Positions 52,016 to 61,524 of a stretch of DNA of 64,000 bases are shown in pieces. The stretch comes from Pseudomonas sp. CHM02 (lineage in GTDB: Bacteria; Pseudomonadota; Gammaproteobacteria; Pseudomonadales; Pseudomonadaceae). The notes below the pieces were generated by a model, which was not told the DNA's origin, searched no databases, and saw only the letters and a list, made by a program, of their open reading frames with translations. The stretch spans positions 29,028 to 93,027 of the forward strand of contig NZ_JFCA01000033.1 in the NCBI RefSeq assembly GCF_000612585.1, in the 5' to 3' direction. The first letter of the stretch is position 1; each line of letters begins with the position of its first letter. The position numbers and the translations under genes were made by a program.

Positions 52016-52853
52016 ACGCTGTCACCCGGTCCAATACCGGTGCCAACCAGCGCAGCGGTTTAGCGATTGCAGCCACCAGCGTCTGGTGATTGGTCTTGCC
52101 AAAATAGAACACCTCCACTGGAACACCTGCCCCCCGCAACTTGTCAGCCAACCCGCCGGTATTGCGTGTGGGGTTGACCAGCTTGTCGTCCGTCGAGGCC
52201 ATCAACAGACTCGGCGGTGCGCTGGCGCTTACGTGGTTGATCGGCTGGGAATCCGGCGGTGAATCAGGGAAGAAAAACACCGGTTTCACCTCAGGGTTTT
52301 CAATCGGCAGGAAGTCATAGGGGCCGGCCAGGCCGATCCAGCCTTTGAAGATTGACGGCGTCAGGCCAACCTCTTTCAGCCAACGCGCATCCAGCGCCAG
52401 CATCGACGCGTTATAGGCGCCCGAGCTATGCCCCATTACATAGAGCTGGTGGGGATCACCACCGTGTTCGGCGATGTGTTGATAGGTCCAGGCAACGGCG
52501 TGGGCGTTGTCTTGGAGGAAGGCGGGATATCGCACTTGCGGGTAAAGCCGGTAATCGGCGATCACCACCACGATGCCGCGTGAGGCCAGGGCTTCGCCGA
52601 CGAAACCATAGTCGTCCCTGGAGCCGCTGTTCCAGCTGCCGCCGTAGAAGAACACCACCACGGGGGCGTTGGAGATAGCGGGAGCTGGCCGGTAGATATC
52701 GAGTTTATGGCGGGGATCATCGCCGTAGGCGATGGCAGAGGTTCTGGTAAACGTGCTGGAAGGGGTGAGTGCGTTGAGCACATTGATGGGGGAACAGGCC
52801 GCAAGGCATGCCGCGACGGCCAGGGTAAACGCTTGCAAGAATACTCTCGACAT
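51960..52853 (-). CDS. Alpha/beta hydrolase (esterase-like) lipoprotein
   Basis: A 297-residue hydrolase. Lipoprotein signal with lipobox Leu-Ala-Ala-Cys20; oxyanion region Phe-Phe-Tyr-Gly-Gly-Ser-Trp (a Tyr-Gly-Gly variant of His-Gly-Gly-Gly); nucleophile elbow Gly-His-Ser-Ser-Gly-Ala; a likely acid Asp in Thr-Asp-Asp-Lys-Leu and His in Asn-His-Gln-Thr-Leu. Resembles BD-FAE/carboxylesterase-type enzymes; substrate unknown. Start ATG 52853 with AAGGGG 7 bases upstream. It shares its last 56 bases with the MATE gene on the other strand. Confidence 0.88.
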   Translation of the reverse strand: MSRVFLQAFTLAVAACLAACSPINVLNALTPSSTFTRTSAIAYGDDPRHKLDIYRPAPAISNAPVVVFFYGGSWNSGSRDDYGFVGEALASRGIVVVIADYRLYPQVRYPAFLQDNAHAVAWTYQHIAEHGGDPHQLYVMGHSSGAYNASMLALDARWLKEVGLTPSIFKGWIGLAGPYDFLPIENPEVKPVFFFPDSPPDSQPINHVSASAPPSLLMASTDDKLVNPTRNTGGLADKLRGAGVPVEVFYFGKTNHQTLVAAIAKPLRWLAPVLDRVTAFIQATDPAGSSARQSPTE

Positions 52854-52886
52854 CGCCAACCCCTTATACCTGTGAAGACAAACTTA

Positions 52887-52932
52887 TGTGGTGAGCGGGC
52901 TTGCCCCGCGCGAGGCAAGCTCGCTCACCACA
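52887..52932. repeat. Single REP hairpin (GTGAGCGGGCTTGCCC type)
   Basis: TGTGGTGAGCGGGCTTGCC pairs with GGCAAGCTCGCTCACCACA with one mismatch around a short loop. Same type as at 16537. Between speA (end) and the esterase start, both minus-strand. Confidence 0.9.
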
Positions 52933-52951
52933 AAGAGCACGTTGTACGCGG

Positions 52952-54865
52952 TTATGAGGACAGGTACGAAGACCGTGTCAGGCCCAAACGCAGCGCATCC
53001 AGGAACTGGGTACGCTCCGCCGCACTGATCTTCGCGCTCGCACACTTGTCACGGTAATGCGTCATCAACTCTTCCGGCGACAAGTGCACATAACGCAGCA
53101 TGTCTTCGATGGTGTCGTGGGTCTCGATCCCGGCGCTGTACACCGAACCGTCTTCACGCTGGTAGATGTTCACCGAATCGGTGTCACCGAACAGGTTGTG
53201 CATGTCGCCGAGGATTTCCTGGTAAGCCCCCACCAGGAAGATGCCCAGCAAGTAGTCCTCGCCTTCGTTCAAGGCGTGCACCGGCAGGCTGGTCTCGATG
53301 GACTGCTCGTCGACGTACTGCTTGATCTTGCCGTCGGAGTCGCAGGTCAGGTCTTGCAGTACGGCGCGGCGCAGCGGCTCTTCGTCGAGGCGGTGCAGCG
53401 GCAGGATCGGCAGGACCTGGCCGATGGCCCAGGTGTCCGGCAGGCTCTGGAACACCGAGAAGTTGCAGATGTACTTGTCGGCCAGCTTGTCGTTGAGTTC
53501 GTCCAACACTTGGCGGTGCGAGCGCTGACGGGCCTTGAGCGAGTTGTGCAGGCGGCGGCACACGGCGAAGTAGCACTGCTCGGCCAGGGCTTTCTCGGCC
53601 AGGGTCAGTTTGCCGTCGGCGTACTGGGTGGCCACGTCGCTCATGTAGTGGGTGGCGCGCCAGTAGGTTTCGGTGACCATTTCGATGTCGGTCGGACCCA
53701 GCAGGTCCACCAGCCATTGCACGGTTTCCGGCAGGCTTTCCTTGTTCTCGATCACCGGCACGTCGTCATTGTGTTTCTCGACGTCGGTCACCTGCACCAC
53801 CAGCATGGCGTGGTGAGCGGTCAGGGAACGGCCGCTTTCGGAGAAGATGTTCGGGTGCGGCAGGCTCTGCGCGTCGCAGAACTCCTTGAGCATGCCCACG
53901 ACCACGCCGGCGTAGTCGTCCATGTCGTAGTTGATCGAGCTGGCGTTACGCGAATGCGTACCGTCGTAGTCCACGCCCAGGCCGCCGCCCACGTCGATGT
54001 GGTCCACCGGCAGGCCGAGGTTGCGCAGCTCGCCGTAGTAACGGATGGCCTCCTTGAAACCGTGTTGGTAGTCGGCCAGGTTGGCGATCTGCGAGCCCAT
54101 GTGGAAGTGCAGCAGGCGGATGCCCTGGTCCAGGCCCGCCGCGCGGAAGCGCTCGACCACGGACAGCAGTTGCGCCGCCGACAGACCGAACTTGGACTTC
54201 TCGCCACCGGTGTCGGCCCACTTGCTCGAGGCCAGCGACGACAAACGTACGCGCAGGCCGACCTGTGGCTTGACCTTGAGGCTCGCGGCCTCTTCGATCA
54301 CCAGTTCGACTTCGGATTCTTTCTCGATCACGATGAACACGTTGTGACCGAGCTTCTGGCCCATCAGCGCGAGGCGGATGAACTCACGGTCCTTGTAACC
54401 GTTGCAGACGATGGTGCCGCCCTTCGGCGCCAGGGCCAATACCGCCAGCAGCTCAGGCTTGGAGCCGGCTTCCAGGCCGATGGACACGTTCTGGGTGGCG
54501 ATGATGTTCTCGATCACCGCTTCCTGCTGGTTCACCTTGATCGGGTACAGCGCGGTGTACTTGCTCTGGTATTCCAGGCGCTCGATATTGGCGTCGAACG
54601 CACCGGTGAGCTGGCGCACGCGGTCTTGCAGGATGTCGGGGAAGCGCACCAGCAGCGGCAACGACAGACCGCTCTTGCGCAGCTCGTCGACTTGCTCGTA
54701 CAGGTCGACAGGCGTGCTGTTCGGGCCGTTCGGACGGACTTCTACGCGACCGGCTTCATTGATCGCGAAATACCCGGCCCCCCAATGGCGAATCCCGTAA
54801 ACACTGCGGCTGTCCGCAACTGTCCATTGGCTGCCATCGTCTTTGCGTGTGCGTCGTACGGACAT
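52952..54865 (-). CDS. speA: Biosynthetic arginine decarboxylase SpeA
   Basis: A 637-residue PLP-dependent fold-III decarboxylase. PLP Lys110 in Tyr-Pro-Ile-Lys-Val-Asn-Gln-Gln; Gly-Gly-Gly-Leu-Gly-Val-Asp-Tyr-Asp-Gly-Thr glycine loop; Glu/Ser substrate region Ser-Glu-Ser-Gly-Arg. It makes agmatine from arginine, the first step of putrescine synthesis. AGGGGA precedes ATG. First gene of the conserved block that continues to accC. Length fits the family. Confidence 0.97.
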   Translation of the reverse strand: MSVRRTRKDDGSQWTVADSRSVYGIRHWGAGYFAINEAGRVEVRPNGPNSTPVDLYEQVDELRKSGLSLPLLVRFPDILQDRVRQLTGAFDANIERLEYQSKYTALYPIKVNQQEAVIENIIATQNVSIGLEAGSKPELLAVLALAPKGGTIVCNGYKDREFIRLALMGQKLGHNVFIVIEKESEVELVIEEAASLKVKPQVGLRVRLSSLASSKWADTGGEKSKFGLSAAQLLSVVERFRAAGLDQGIRLLHFHMGSQIANLADYQHGFKEAIRYYGELRNLGLPVDHIDVGGGLGVDYDGTHSRNASSINYDMDDYAGVVVGMLKEFCDAQSLPHPNIFSESGRSLTAHHAMLVVQVTDVEKHNDDVPVIENKESLPETVQWLVDLLGPTDIEMVTETYWRATHYMSDVATQYADGKLTLAEKALAEQCYFAVCRRLHNSLKARQRSHRQVLDELNDKLADKYICNFSVFQSLPDTWAIGQVLPILPLHRLDEEPLRRAVLQDLTCDSDGKIKQYVDEQSIETSLPVHALNEGEDYLLGIFLVGAYQEILGDMHNLFGDTDSVNIYQREDGSVYSAGIETHDTIEDMLRYVHLSPEELMTHYRDKCASAKISAAERTQFLDALRLGLTRSSYLSS

Positions 54866-55008
54866 CGAAGTCCCCTATAAATGAAGTCGAAGGCACCGCC
54901 CCTTTCTGAGGCTGGCGCAGTCTAAAGAATGAAAATGACGATTTGCCTGCGTGCAAGGTAGGACCTCACGCGCAGGACAGAGTTTAGACACAGGTCGGGA
55001 AGAGGCTT

Positions 55009-55380
55009 TCAGCCGCCGGACTTCTTGGCCTTGTACCCGAGCTTGATCAGCTCGGCCAACAGCAACTCGACGTGATCGCCCTGAATCTCGATGACGCCGT
55101 CTTTCAACGCGCCACCGGTGCCACAGCGTTTTTTCAGCGCCGTGGCAAGTTCCTTCAGCGCGTCTTCTGCCAGCGGCACGCCGGTGATGGTGGTCACCGT
55201 CTTGCCGCCACGGCCTTTGCTCTCGCGTCGCACGCGGGCAATACCGTCGCCTTCAGGGATCAGGGTCTGTTTGCAGGTACACGAATCCACGGGCTGACGA
55301 CAGTCCGGGCAGTGTCGACCTGCGTCGGTGGAAAACACCAGGCCACCAAGGGCGGCGAAGGATGCGGCTTTTTTGGCCAC
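55009..55380 (-). CDS. SUI1/eIF1-like translation factor (YciH)
   Basis: A 123-residue protein with an N-terminal Cys-rich motif (Cys-Pro-Asp-Cys ... Cys-Thr-Cys) and the SUI1 domain: Lys-Gly-Arg-Gly-Gly-Lys-Thr-Val-Thr-Thr, Lys-Lys-Arg-Cys-Gly-Thr-Gly-Gly and Gly-Asp-His-Val-Glu. YciH-type proteins resemble eIF1 and affect initiation fidelity. Start is GTG 55380 (AGAGGA about 6 bases before); the frame runs on to 55641 through a REPIN, which is not coding. Confidence 0.9.
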   Translation of the reverse strand: MAKKAASFAALGGLVFSTDAGRHCPDCRQPVDSCTCKQTLIPEGDGIARVRRESKGRGGKTVTTITGVPLAEDALKELATALKKRCGTGGALKDGVIEIQGDHVELLLAELIKLGYKAKKSGG

Positions 55381-55495
55381 CGGCAATCCTCTTGGGAGGA
55401 CAAAGACTGATCGGCACCCGCAAAGGGAAAAACCGACCGCGAAGCCCCACTCAGGCAGGGGCAGCGCTACCAAACCACCCTGTTCACCCCCACCT

Positions 55496-55559
55496 GTAGG
55501 AGCCGGCTTGCCGGCGATAGCTGTCTTGAGGACGCCACCGCCAGCAAGCCGGCTCCTAC
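55496..55559. repeat. REPIN (GGAGCCGGCTTGCCGGCGAT type)
   Basis: Inverted REP pair with a short spacer (about 24 bases) between the SUI1-like and NUDIX genes. Left GTAGGAGCCGGCTTGCCGGC, right GCCAGCAAGCCGGCTCCTAC with one change. Confidence 0.9.
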
Positions 55560-55662
55560 GGTGATTCCAGGGTGAAACAAAGGTGGTTCGGGTGAAAAGT
55601 CGCGCAGTGTAACCACAAAAAGGCGACTTGCTAAGGGCCAAATGGCGCCAATTTATGCAACT

Positions 55663-56199
55663 TTAGCGACGCAACGCCAGATAGCGCCGCAACCCCTCTT
55701 GGGCGTCCGGGCAGTAAGGCTTTTGTTCAGCCTCCTGGAGGACTGTTTCGAGGGGTAAAAAGCGCGCTTCCATGACCTCTTCCGGCTGCAGGCGCAGCGG
55801 TCCGTCCCAGACGGCGGAGTAGGATTTGCACCAGAGCCGGCTGTCGCCATCTTCGAAATAGAAATGGTCATGTTCGACCAACTCCACCCCGCTGACACCC
55901 AGCTCTTCCTCCAGCTCGCGGGCTGCCGACAGTGAATAGGATTCGCCGGCCGCCACCATCCCGCCCGCCGCCGTGTCCCAGTAACCGGGATACATGGCTT
56001 TGCTCAGGGTGCGTCGATGCACACACAGCTCACCGGCCGAATTGAACAGGAAGATAAACGTGCATCGGCCGATCAGGCCGCGCTGGCGCAAGTCGGACCT
56101 GACCAGGGTACCGAGCAGGTGGTCCTGCTCGTCGACCCAGCAGATCAGTTCGGCATCGGAAGCCGCGCGGTGTGCGGCCTCCTTTTGAGTAGCGTCCAT
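55663..56199 (-). CDS. NUDIX hydrolase (YfcD-like)
   Basis: A 178-residue NUDIX protein. The NUDIX box is complete: Gly-Gly-Met-Val-Ala-Ala-Gly-Glu, then Ala-Arg-Glu-Leu-Glu-Glu-Glu-Leu-Gly-Val. It hydrolyses nucleoside diphosphates linked to other groups; substrate unknown. The start region TTGATGATG gives ATG at 56202 or 56199; 56199 is better spaced from AGGG. It overlaps or touches the DUF2333 stop, so the two are coupled. Confidence 0.92.
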   Translation of the reverse strand: MDATQKEAAHRAASDAELICWVDEQDHLLGTLVRSDLRQRGLIGRCTFIFLFNSAGELCVHRRTLSKAMYPGYWDTAAGGMVAAGESYSLSAARELEEELGVSGVELVEHDHFYFEDGDSRLWCKSYSAVWDGPLRLQPEEVMEARFLPLETVLQEAEQKPYCPDAQEGLRRYLALRR

Positions 56200-56201
56200 C
56201 A

Positions 56202-57269
56202 TCAACCCTGGTTGAGGAGCTGACGCAAGTCGATCACTGCGGCGTTGGCCCGGGAAATATAGTTGGCCATCACCAGCGAGTGGTTCGCCAGCACGCCGAA
56301 GCCACTGCCATTAAGGATCATGGGACTCCAGACCGGCTCCTGCGAAGCTTCCAGCTCACGAATGATCTGGCGCACGCTGACGGTGGCGTTCTTCTTGGCC
56401 AACACATCGGCGAAGTCGACTTCGATGGCGCGCAGCAGGTGCGACAGGGCCCAGGCCTGACCGCGGGCTTCATAGAACACATTGTCGATCTGCATCCATG
56501 GGGTTTCCACCACTTCTTCATCGACCTGCGGCACCTCACCCGGCGCCAGGGCTTCGGTTTTCAGTGCCGTGTTGAGTTTTACCCGGCCAACGCTGGCCGA
56601 CAGGCGTTGCGACAGCGAGCCCAGGCGGGTGGCGACATCACCCAGCCAGTTGTTCAGGTTGTCGGCACGCGCGTAGAACAAGGCGCCGCGCTGGTTCGGG
56701 TCGGACAAGCGCGCTTCATAGCGGCTAAGGGAGTTGATGCCTTCCTGGTATTCCGACTCGCTGGACGGCAGCACCCAGCTCTTGTTGTCGAAGTTGAAAC
56801 GCGGCTCGGCCTTGGCCAAATCGGCGTCTTCAGCCGATTGCGACTGGGAGCGGGCGAAGTCTTTGCGCAGGGCGCGCGTCAGGTCACGTACCTGCACCAG
56901 CACGCCATATTCCCAGCTCGGCATGTTGTCCATCCACAGGCCAGGCGGGAAACGGTCGTTGGAAATGTAGCCTCCCGGCTTGTTCAGCAAGGTGCCGACC
57001 ACAGTCTTGAGGGTTTCGACGGTGGTGTAGCCCACCACCATTTGCTTGCCTTCCTTCTCGGCGGCAAGCTGGGCGTTCTGCTGCACCGGAAACAGTGCCG
57101 GCTCCTGGCTCCAGTACCAACCCAGGCCACCGGTGACCAACAGGTACAGGCCGAGCACACTGAGCACGGCACGGCTCATCAGCACGGTACGAAAATAGCT
57201 GCGGTTGGCCGACTTGGGCTCAGGCGCAGGGCCTTTGGCACTGCCTGCACGGTTTTTCCAGTCCAGCAT
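56202..57269 (-). CDS. DUF2333 family membrane-anchored protein
   Basis: A 355-residue protein with one N-terminal membrane segment (about 32-52, Val-Leu-Gly-Leu-Tyr-Leu-Leu-Val-Thr-Gly-Gly-Leu) and a long helical domain facing the periplasm. Matches the DUF2333 family (PA4842-like) in order and size. Function unknown. It is followed by the NUDIX gene and is divergent from gcbA. Confidence 0.9.
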   Translation of the reverse strand: MLDWKNRAGSAKGPAPEPKSANRSYFRTVLMSRAVLSVLGLYLLVTGGLGWYWSQEPALFPVQQNAQLAAEKEGKQMVVGYTTVETLKTVVGTLLNKPGGYISNDRFPPGLWMDNMPSWEYGVLVQVRDLTRALRKDFARSQSQSAEDADLAKAEPRFNFDNKSWVLPSSESEYQEGINSLSRYEARLSDPNQRGALFYARADNLNNWLGDVATRLGSLSQRLSASVGRVKLNTALKTEALAPGEVPQVDEEVVETPWMQIDNVFYEARGQAWALSHLLRAIEVDFADVLAKKNATVSVRQIIRELEASQEPVWSPMILNGSGFGVLANHSLVMANYISRANAAVIDLRQLLNQG

Positions 57270-57567
57270 GGCGATATCCTTTCAATCACTTGAGTTCATG
57301 CACTTGAATTGATGGCGTGCGTTCAAACACTCCGACCACAACCCTACCCCATCGTGCCCGCACGTGCGGGGCTTTTCACCAAACTGGCGCACAGAGGGCA
57401 TCCGACTATAAAGGATGCACGCTTTTTACGCTGCGCGACCACCAGGTCAGCAACTGAATACGCGGAACACGCAGTTAATTGATGTATGACACTCATCCCA
57501 TGGAAAAGAGGTGCTAGCATAGAGCCATCAGTCGACCTCAGCATGCACCCTAACTAGTAGTCAGGAT

Positions 57568-59238
57568 ATGACCGAGCCAGAAGACCCCAGCCGTGAGCGT
57601 CTCAAGCAGCATTTTGCCCAGCGGGTAATTCATCAGGCACGTCAAATTCTTGAGATCTGGCAGCGCCTGCAACGCAGCGAGTGGTCCGGCACCGACCTTT
57701 CCGAACTCAGCGAGGCCAATCTGCGCCTGCTGCGTTTTGCCGAGCGTTTCGAACAACCGGAACACAGCCAACTGGCGCTGCACATCGGCGAATCCCTCAA
57801 GGCCGTGGACGAGAACCGTGGGCGCCTGAGCAGCCACCTGATCACCGAACTCAATCGCTTGATGCAGCGCCTGTCCCGCACCGGCCTGCGCCAGGGTGAC
57901 CAGCTGGAACAAACCTTCCTGCCGCCGATGCGCAAGCCGATCTACGTGATGCTGGCCGATCACGACCGCGCCGAGCGCCTGGCCAAGCAGCTGGAATTCT
58001 TTGGCTTGAGCGCCCAGCCCCTCGACAGCGTGGCCGCGTTTCGTGCGTCGATGGCCGAGCGCTTGCCTTCGGCGATCGTGATGGACGTGGATTTCTGCGG
58101 CGCCGGCCTGGGCCTCAAACTCGCCGCCGAAGCCCAGGAAGGCCTGGAGCAAAAACTGCCGCTGCTGTTTTTCAGCCTGCACGAAACGGACACCCCCACC
58201 CGCCTGGCCGCCGTGCGCGCCGGCGGCCAGGAATTCCTGACCGGAACGCTGGAAGCCTCCAGCCTGCTGGAAAAGATCGAAGTGCTGACCTGCGTCGCCC
58301 AGTACGAACCCTATAAAGTGCTGATCATCGACGATTCGCGGGCCCAGGCGCTGCACACCGAGCGGTTGCTCAACAGTGCCGGCATCGTCACCCGCACCTT
58401 GATCGAGCCGATCCAGGCCATGGCCGAACTGGCGGACTTCCAGCCCGACCTGATCATCCTCGACATGTATATGCCCGCCTGTACGGGTACCGAACTGGCC
58501 AAGGTGATCCGCCACAACGACCGTTATGTCAGCGTGCCGATCATCTACCTGTCGGCCGAGGACGACCTGGACAAACAACTGGATGCCATGAGCGAAGGCG
58601 GCGACGACTTCCTCACCAAGCCGATCAAGCCGCGCCACCTGATCACCACCGTGCGCAACCGTGCGGCCCGTGCGCGCAACCTCAAGGCGCGGATGGTGCG
58701 CGACAGCCTCACCGGCCTGTACAACCACACTCATATCCTGCAACTGCTCGAAGACTGCAGCTTTCGCGCACGTCGCGAAAACAAGCCGCTGAGCTTTGCG
58801 ATGCTCGATATCGACCACTTCAAGCGGGTCAATGACAGCCACGGCCACCCCATGGGCGACCGCGTGATCAAGAGCCTGGCGCTGTTTCTCAAGCAACGTC
58901 TGCGCAAGACCGACTACATCGGACGCTACGGCGGTGAAGAGTTCGCCATCGTGATGCCCGATACGGATCTGGAATCGGCGTGCAGGGTGCTGGATGAAAT
59001 TCGCGGGCGCTTTGCCGAAATCCATTACCCGGCCCAGCCCCAGGATTTGTGGTGTACGTTCAGCGCCGGACTGGTGGAGCTGTGCGACGGCTCCGACAGC
59101 CTGATGATGGCCGCCCAGGCCGATGAGGCGCTGTACCGCGCCAAGGATGCAGGACGCAATCGCGTACAAGCCGCGCGCACATCAAAGCAAAGTGCCATCT
59201 TTTCACCGGAATCCACTGATTCGGTCATAACTTTGTAA
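57568..59238 (+). CDS. gcbA: Diguanylate cyclase GcbA-like (REC-REC-GGDEF)
   Basis: A 556-residue response-regulator cyclase that makes c-di-GMP. N-terminal helical region (1-120), first receiver (about 124-240), second receiver (about 249-365) and GGDEF domain (about 375-545). The second receiver has Asp255/Asp256, phosphorylation site Asp299 and Lys351. The first has acidic residues at Asp173/175 but lacks the conserved Lys, so it looks degenerate. Active site Gly-Gly-Glu-Glu-Phe (455-459) and inhibitory site Arg-Lys-Thr-Asp (446-449) are intact. Matches GcbA of P. fluorescens (biofilm attachment) and PA4843 in position. ATG follows AGGAT closely; no other start is better. Confidence 0.93.
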   Translation: MTEPEDPSRERLKQHFAQRVIHQARQILEIWQRLQRSEWSGTDLSELSEANLRLLRFAERFEQPEHSQLALHIGESLKAVDENRGRLSSHLITELNRLMQRLSRTGLRQGDQLEQTFLPPMRKPIYVMLADHDRAERLAKQLEFFGLSAQPLDSVAAFRASMAERLPSAIVMDVDFCGAGLGLKLAAEAQEGLEQKLPLLFFSLHETDTPTRLAAVRAGGQEFLTGTLEASSLLEKIEVLTCVAQYEPYKVLIIDDSRAQALHTERLLNSAGIVTRTLIEPIQAMAELADFQPDLIILDMYMPACTGTELAKVIRHNDRYVSVPIIYLSAEDDLDKQLDAMSEGGDDFLTKPIKPRHLITTVRNRAARARNLKARMVRDSLTGLYNHTHILQLLEDCSFRARRENKPLSFAMLDIDHFKRVNDSHGHPMGDRVIKSLALFLKQRLRKTDYIGRYGGEEFAIVMPDTDLESACRVLDEIRGRFAEIHYPAQPQDLWCTFSAGLVELCDGSDSLMMAAQADEALYRAKDAGRNRVQAARTSKQSAIFSPESTDSVITL

Positions 59239-59291
59239 TGCAAACGCAATAACTTCAGGCACTTATCTTTTGCTGTCGGTTGAAACCACGC

Positions 59292-61253
59292 ATGCGCCTG
59301 AAGCTGCTGACCAATCTCAATACCCTTCTTCTGGTGGCCGTGTGCCTGGCGCTGGGGGCGACGCTGTGGTGGTCGCAACGGGCGCTGGAGCGGCCTTATC
59401 TGCTGATGGAACGCTACCTTGGCCTGTCGCAGACCTTTCAGAACCAGGCCGCGCGCAATATCGACGACTACTTGGCCAGCGGCGATGCGCTGCGCCTGAG
59501 CAGCGCCAGCCAGAGCCTCGAAGGCCTGTTGCAGCACCTGGATGAACTGCCGGCGGACCTCGCGCACAACCTGCGCCCGAGCCTGGTGGAGCTGGACACG
59601 TTCAGCAAGACCGACTTGCTGGCTGCCGGCAAGCTCGCAGGCGACCCACAAGCCTTGCTGCTGCAGGCCGAGCGCGAGCTGGGGGCGAACCTGGAGCAAT
59701 TGAGCCAGTACGCTATCGGCGTGAATTCCCCGGAAGCCGCACGCTATCTGCCACCCCTTCTCGCCGCGTCCCAGCACCTGGGCAAACTGTCCCTGGCCCG
59801 GGACAAACTGGTGAGCAGCGGCCGCGCGGAATTAGCCGATGATGTGGAGCGTGAGGTCGGTAATATCCGCAGCCAGGCGGACCTGCTGGAACAACTGCCG
59901 TTGCTCGGGGTGAAGGCCAGCGCCGACTCCAACACGGATGATTTTTCTGCGCTGATGGGCCTGGAAAACACCGAAAAAACCGAAGCCCAGGACACCGGCG
60001 TCGACCTCAAGCGCGAGCTCAACAGCCTGTTGACCCGCTACCCCGCCGAACTCAAGCGCACCCGTGAACAGATCCAGCAACGCGCCGACCTGGCCACCAG
60101 CACCCACTTGAAAATCGACGCCGTGCAGCAAGCCATCGCCGGCCTGGAGCCGGTCGTGCGCGCGCAGCACGGCAAGATCCAGGGCGAAGTGCGCCTGATG
60201 CAAGGCGTGATGATCGGCCTGATCCTGCTGATCGCACTGCTCATCGACACCCTGCAACGCCGCCTGGCACGGGTGCTGACCAACCTCGCACCGGCCTTGT
60301 CGATTTGGGCCGAAGGTGACTTCAGCCGGCCGATTGCCTTGGGCAAGACCAACCGCGAGCTGCACTATATCGAAGCCTCGTTGAACCGCCTGCGCGCCTA
60401 TCTGGTGGACTTGGTCGGCACCATTCGTGGCAATGCCGAGGAAGTCGCCGGCAGCAGCCGCGCCCTTGCCGAACTGAGCAGCGGCCTGCACGACGGTGCC
60501 GAACGCCAGGCTGGGGATACCGCACAGATCCGTGATTCGCTGGGCGAACTGGAAGCGACCATCCAGCAAGTCGCCGGCGATGCCAGCCAGGCCGCGGGCG
60601 CCAGTCGCAGTGCCGGCCAGGCGGTGGAGCAAGGCCAGCGCGTGATCGGCCTGAGCCTGACCGGGCTGCATGCCCTGGTGGGCGAAGTGCAGCAAAACGC
60701 GCAAATGATCGAAAAACTCGCCGAAGAATCCGCCACCATCGGCGGCGTCCTGACGGTGATTCGCGCCATTGCCGACCAGACCAACCTGCTGGCCCTCAAC
60801 GCCGCCATCGAGGCCGCCCGCGCCGGTGAAGCCGGCCGTGGTTTTGCCGTGGTCGCCGATGAGGTTCGCTCCCTGGCCCAGCGTACCGCCGGCGCCACGG
60901 CAGAAATCCAGACCTTGATCGCCGGCCTGCAAAACGCCGCCCACCAATCGGTGCAGGGCATGCGCGCCCAGGTCGAACACGCCGAAGCCACTGCCCAACA
61001 GGCCCAGGCAGCGGACGGTGCGCTGGATGAAATCGTCGGCGCGATCCAGACCATTTCCGACACCGCCGTGCGCATCGCCGATGTGACGGCGCAGCAAAGC
61101 GGTGCCGTGAGTGAGATTCGCGACAACAGTGAGCGGATTCACCAATTGGGTGAGGACAATCTGCTGCGTATCGGCCAGGGACGTCGCCAGGGCGAGCACC
61201 TGCTGGTGCTGGGTGGGCAGCTCAACACGGCCGTCCAAGCCTTCCGCGTATAA
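59292..61253 (+). CDS. ctpL: Methyl-accepting chemotaxis protein (CtpL-like)
   Basis: A 653-residue chemoreceptor. First membrane helix near residues 9-29, a helical periplasmic sensor domain of about 260 residues, second helix around 305-325, HAMP-like region, and a signalling domain with Ala-Asp-Gln-Thr-Asn-Leu-Leu-Ala-Leu-Asn-Ala-Ala-Ile-Glu-Ala-Ala-Arg-Ala-Gly. Its position after gcbA matches P. aeruginosa CtpL (PA4844), a receptor for low phosphate; the ligand here is unproven. ATG 59292 is preferred although the ribosome site is weak; TTG 59280 is an alternative. Confidence 0.88.
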   Translation: MRLKLLTNLNTLLLVAVCLALGATLWWSQRALERPYLLMERYLGLSQTFQNQAARNIDDYLASGDALRLSSASQSLEGLLQHLDELPADLAHNLRPSLVELDTFSKTDLLAAGKLAGDPQALLLQAERELGANLEQLSQYAIGVNSPEAARYLPPLLAASQHLGKLSLARDKLVSSGRAELADDVEREVGNIRSQADLLEQLPLLGVKASADSNTDDFSALMGLENTEKTEAQDTGVDLKRELNSLLTRYPAELKRTREQIQQRADLATSTHLKIDAVQQAIAGLEPVVRAQHGKIQGEVRLMQGVMIGLILLIALLIDTLQRRLARVLTNLAPALSIWAEGDFSRPIALGKTNRELHYIEASLNRLRAYLVDLVGTIRGNAEEVAGSSRALAELSSGLHDGAERQAGDTAQIRDSLGELEATIQQVAGDASQAAGASRSAGQAVEQGQRVIGLSLTGLHALVGEVQQNAQMIEKLAEESATIGGVLTVIRAIADQTNLLALNAAIEAARAGEAGRGFAVVADEVRSLAQRTAGATAEIQTLIAGLQNAAHQSVQGMRAQVEHAEATAQQAQAADGALDEIVGAIQTISDTAVRIADVTAQQSGAVSEIRDNSERIHQLGEDNLLRIGQGRRQGEHLLVLGGQLNTAVQAFRV

Positions 61254-61256
61254 AAA

Positions 61257-61345
61257 TGTGGGAGGGAGCTTGCCCCCGATTGCAGTGTGTCAGCCTCAGT
61301 ACCTATAACTGATCCACCGCTATCGGGGGCAAGCCCCCTCCCACA
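61257..61345. repeat. REPIN (GGAGGGAGCTTGCCCCCGAT type)
   Basis: Inverted pair TGTGGGAGGGAGCTTGCCCC and GGGGCAAGCCCCCTCCCACA in the gap before aroQ, a fourth REP type in this window. Confidence 0.9.
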
Positions 61346-61524
61346 TTTGATCTCCACAGGATTGGAGACGGTGTTACCCATGACCGGATCCGGGGCCACA
61401 GTCACAAATTTCGCGCCATCCTCGGTAATCGTGCTGGCTACTGCATAGAACTGGACAGTCACAAAGGCTTTGCGGCATAGTCGCCGGGTTCTGCCGTACC
61501 CACATCAATAACAAGGAACAGCCG

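Noticed and set aside
53057..54880. 607-codon open frame opposite speA
   Set aside because: Shadow of the speA coding strand; no domain, no ribosome site.
57344..57544. 66-residue minus-strand ORF upstream of gcbA
   Set aside because: No ribosome site or recognisable feature. The 14-bp palindrome CCCGCACGTGCGGG (57357-57370) in it may be a control element, but no function could be supported.
57550..59169. 539-codon frame opposite gcbA
   Set aside because: Shadow of a gene with intact GGEEF and receiver motifs.
59832..61238. 468-codon frame opposite the chemoreceptor
   Set aside because: Shadow frame with Gln/His/Gly-rich composition and no known domain.
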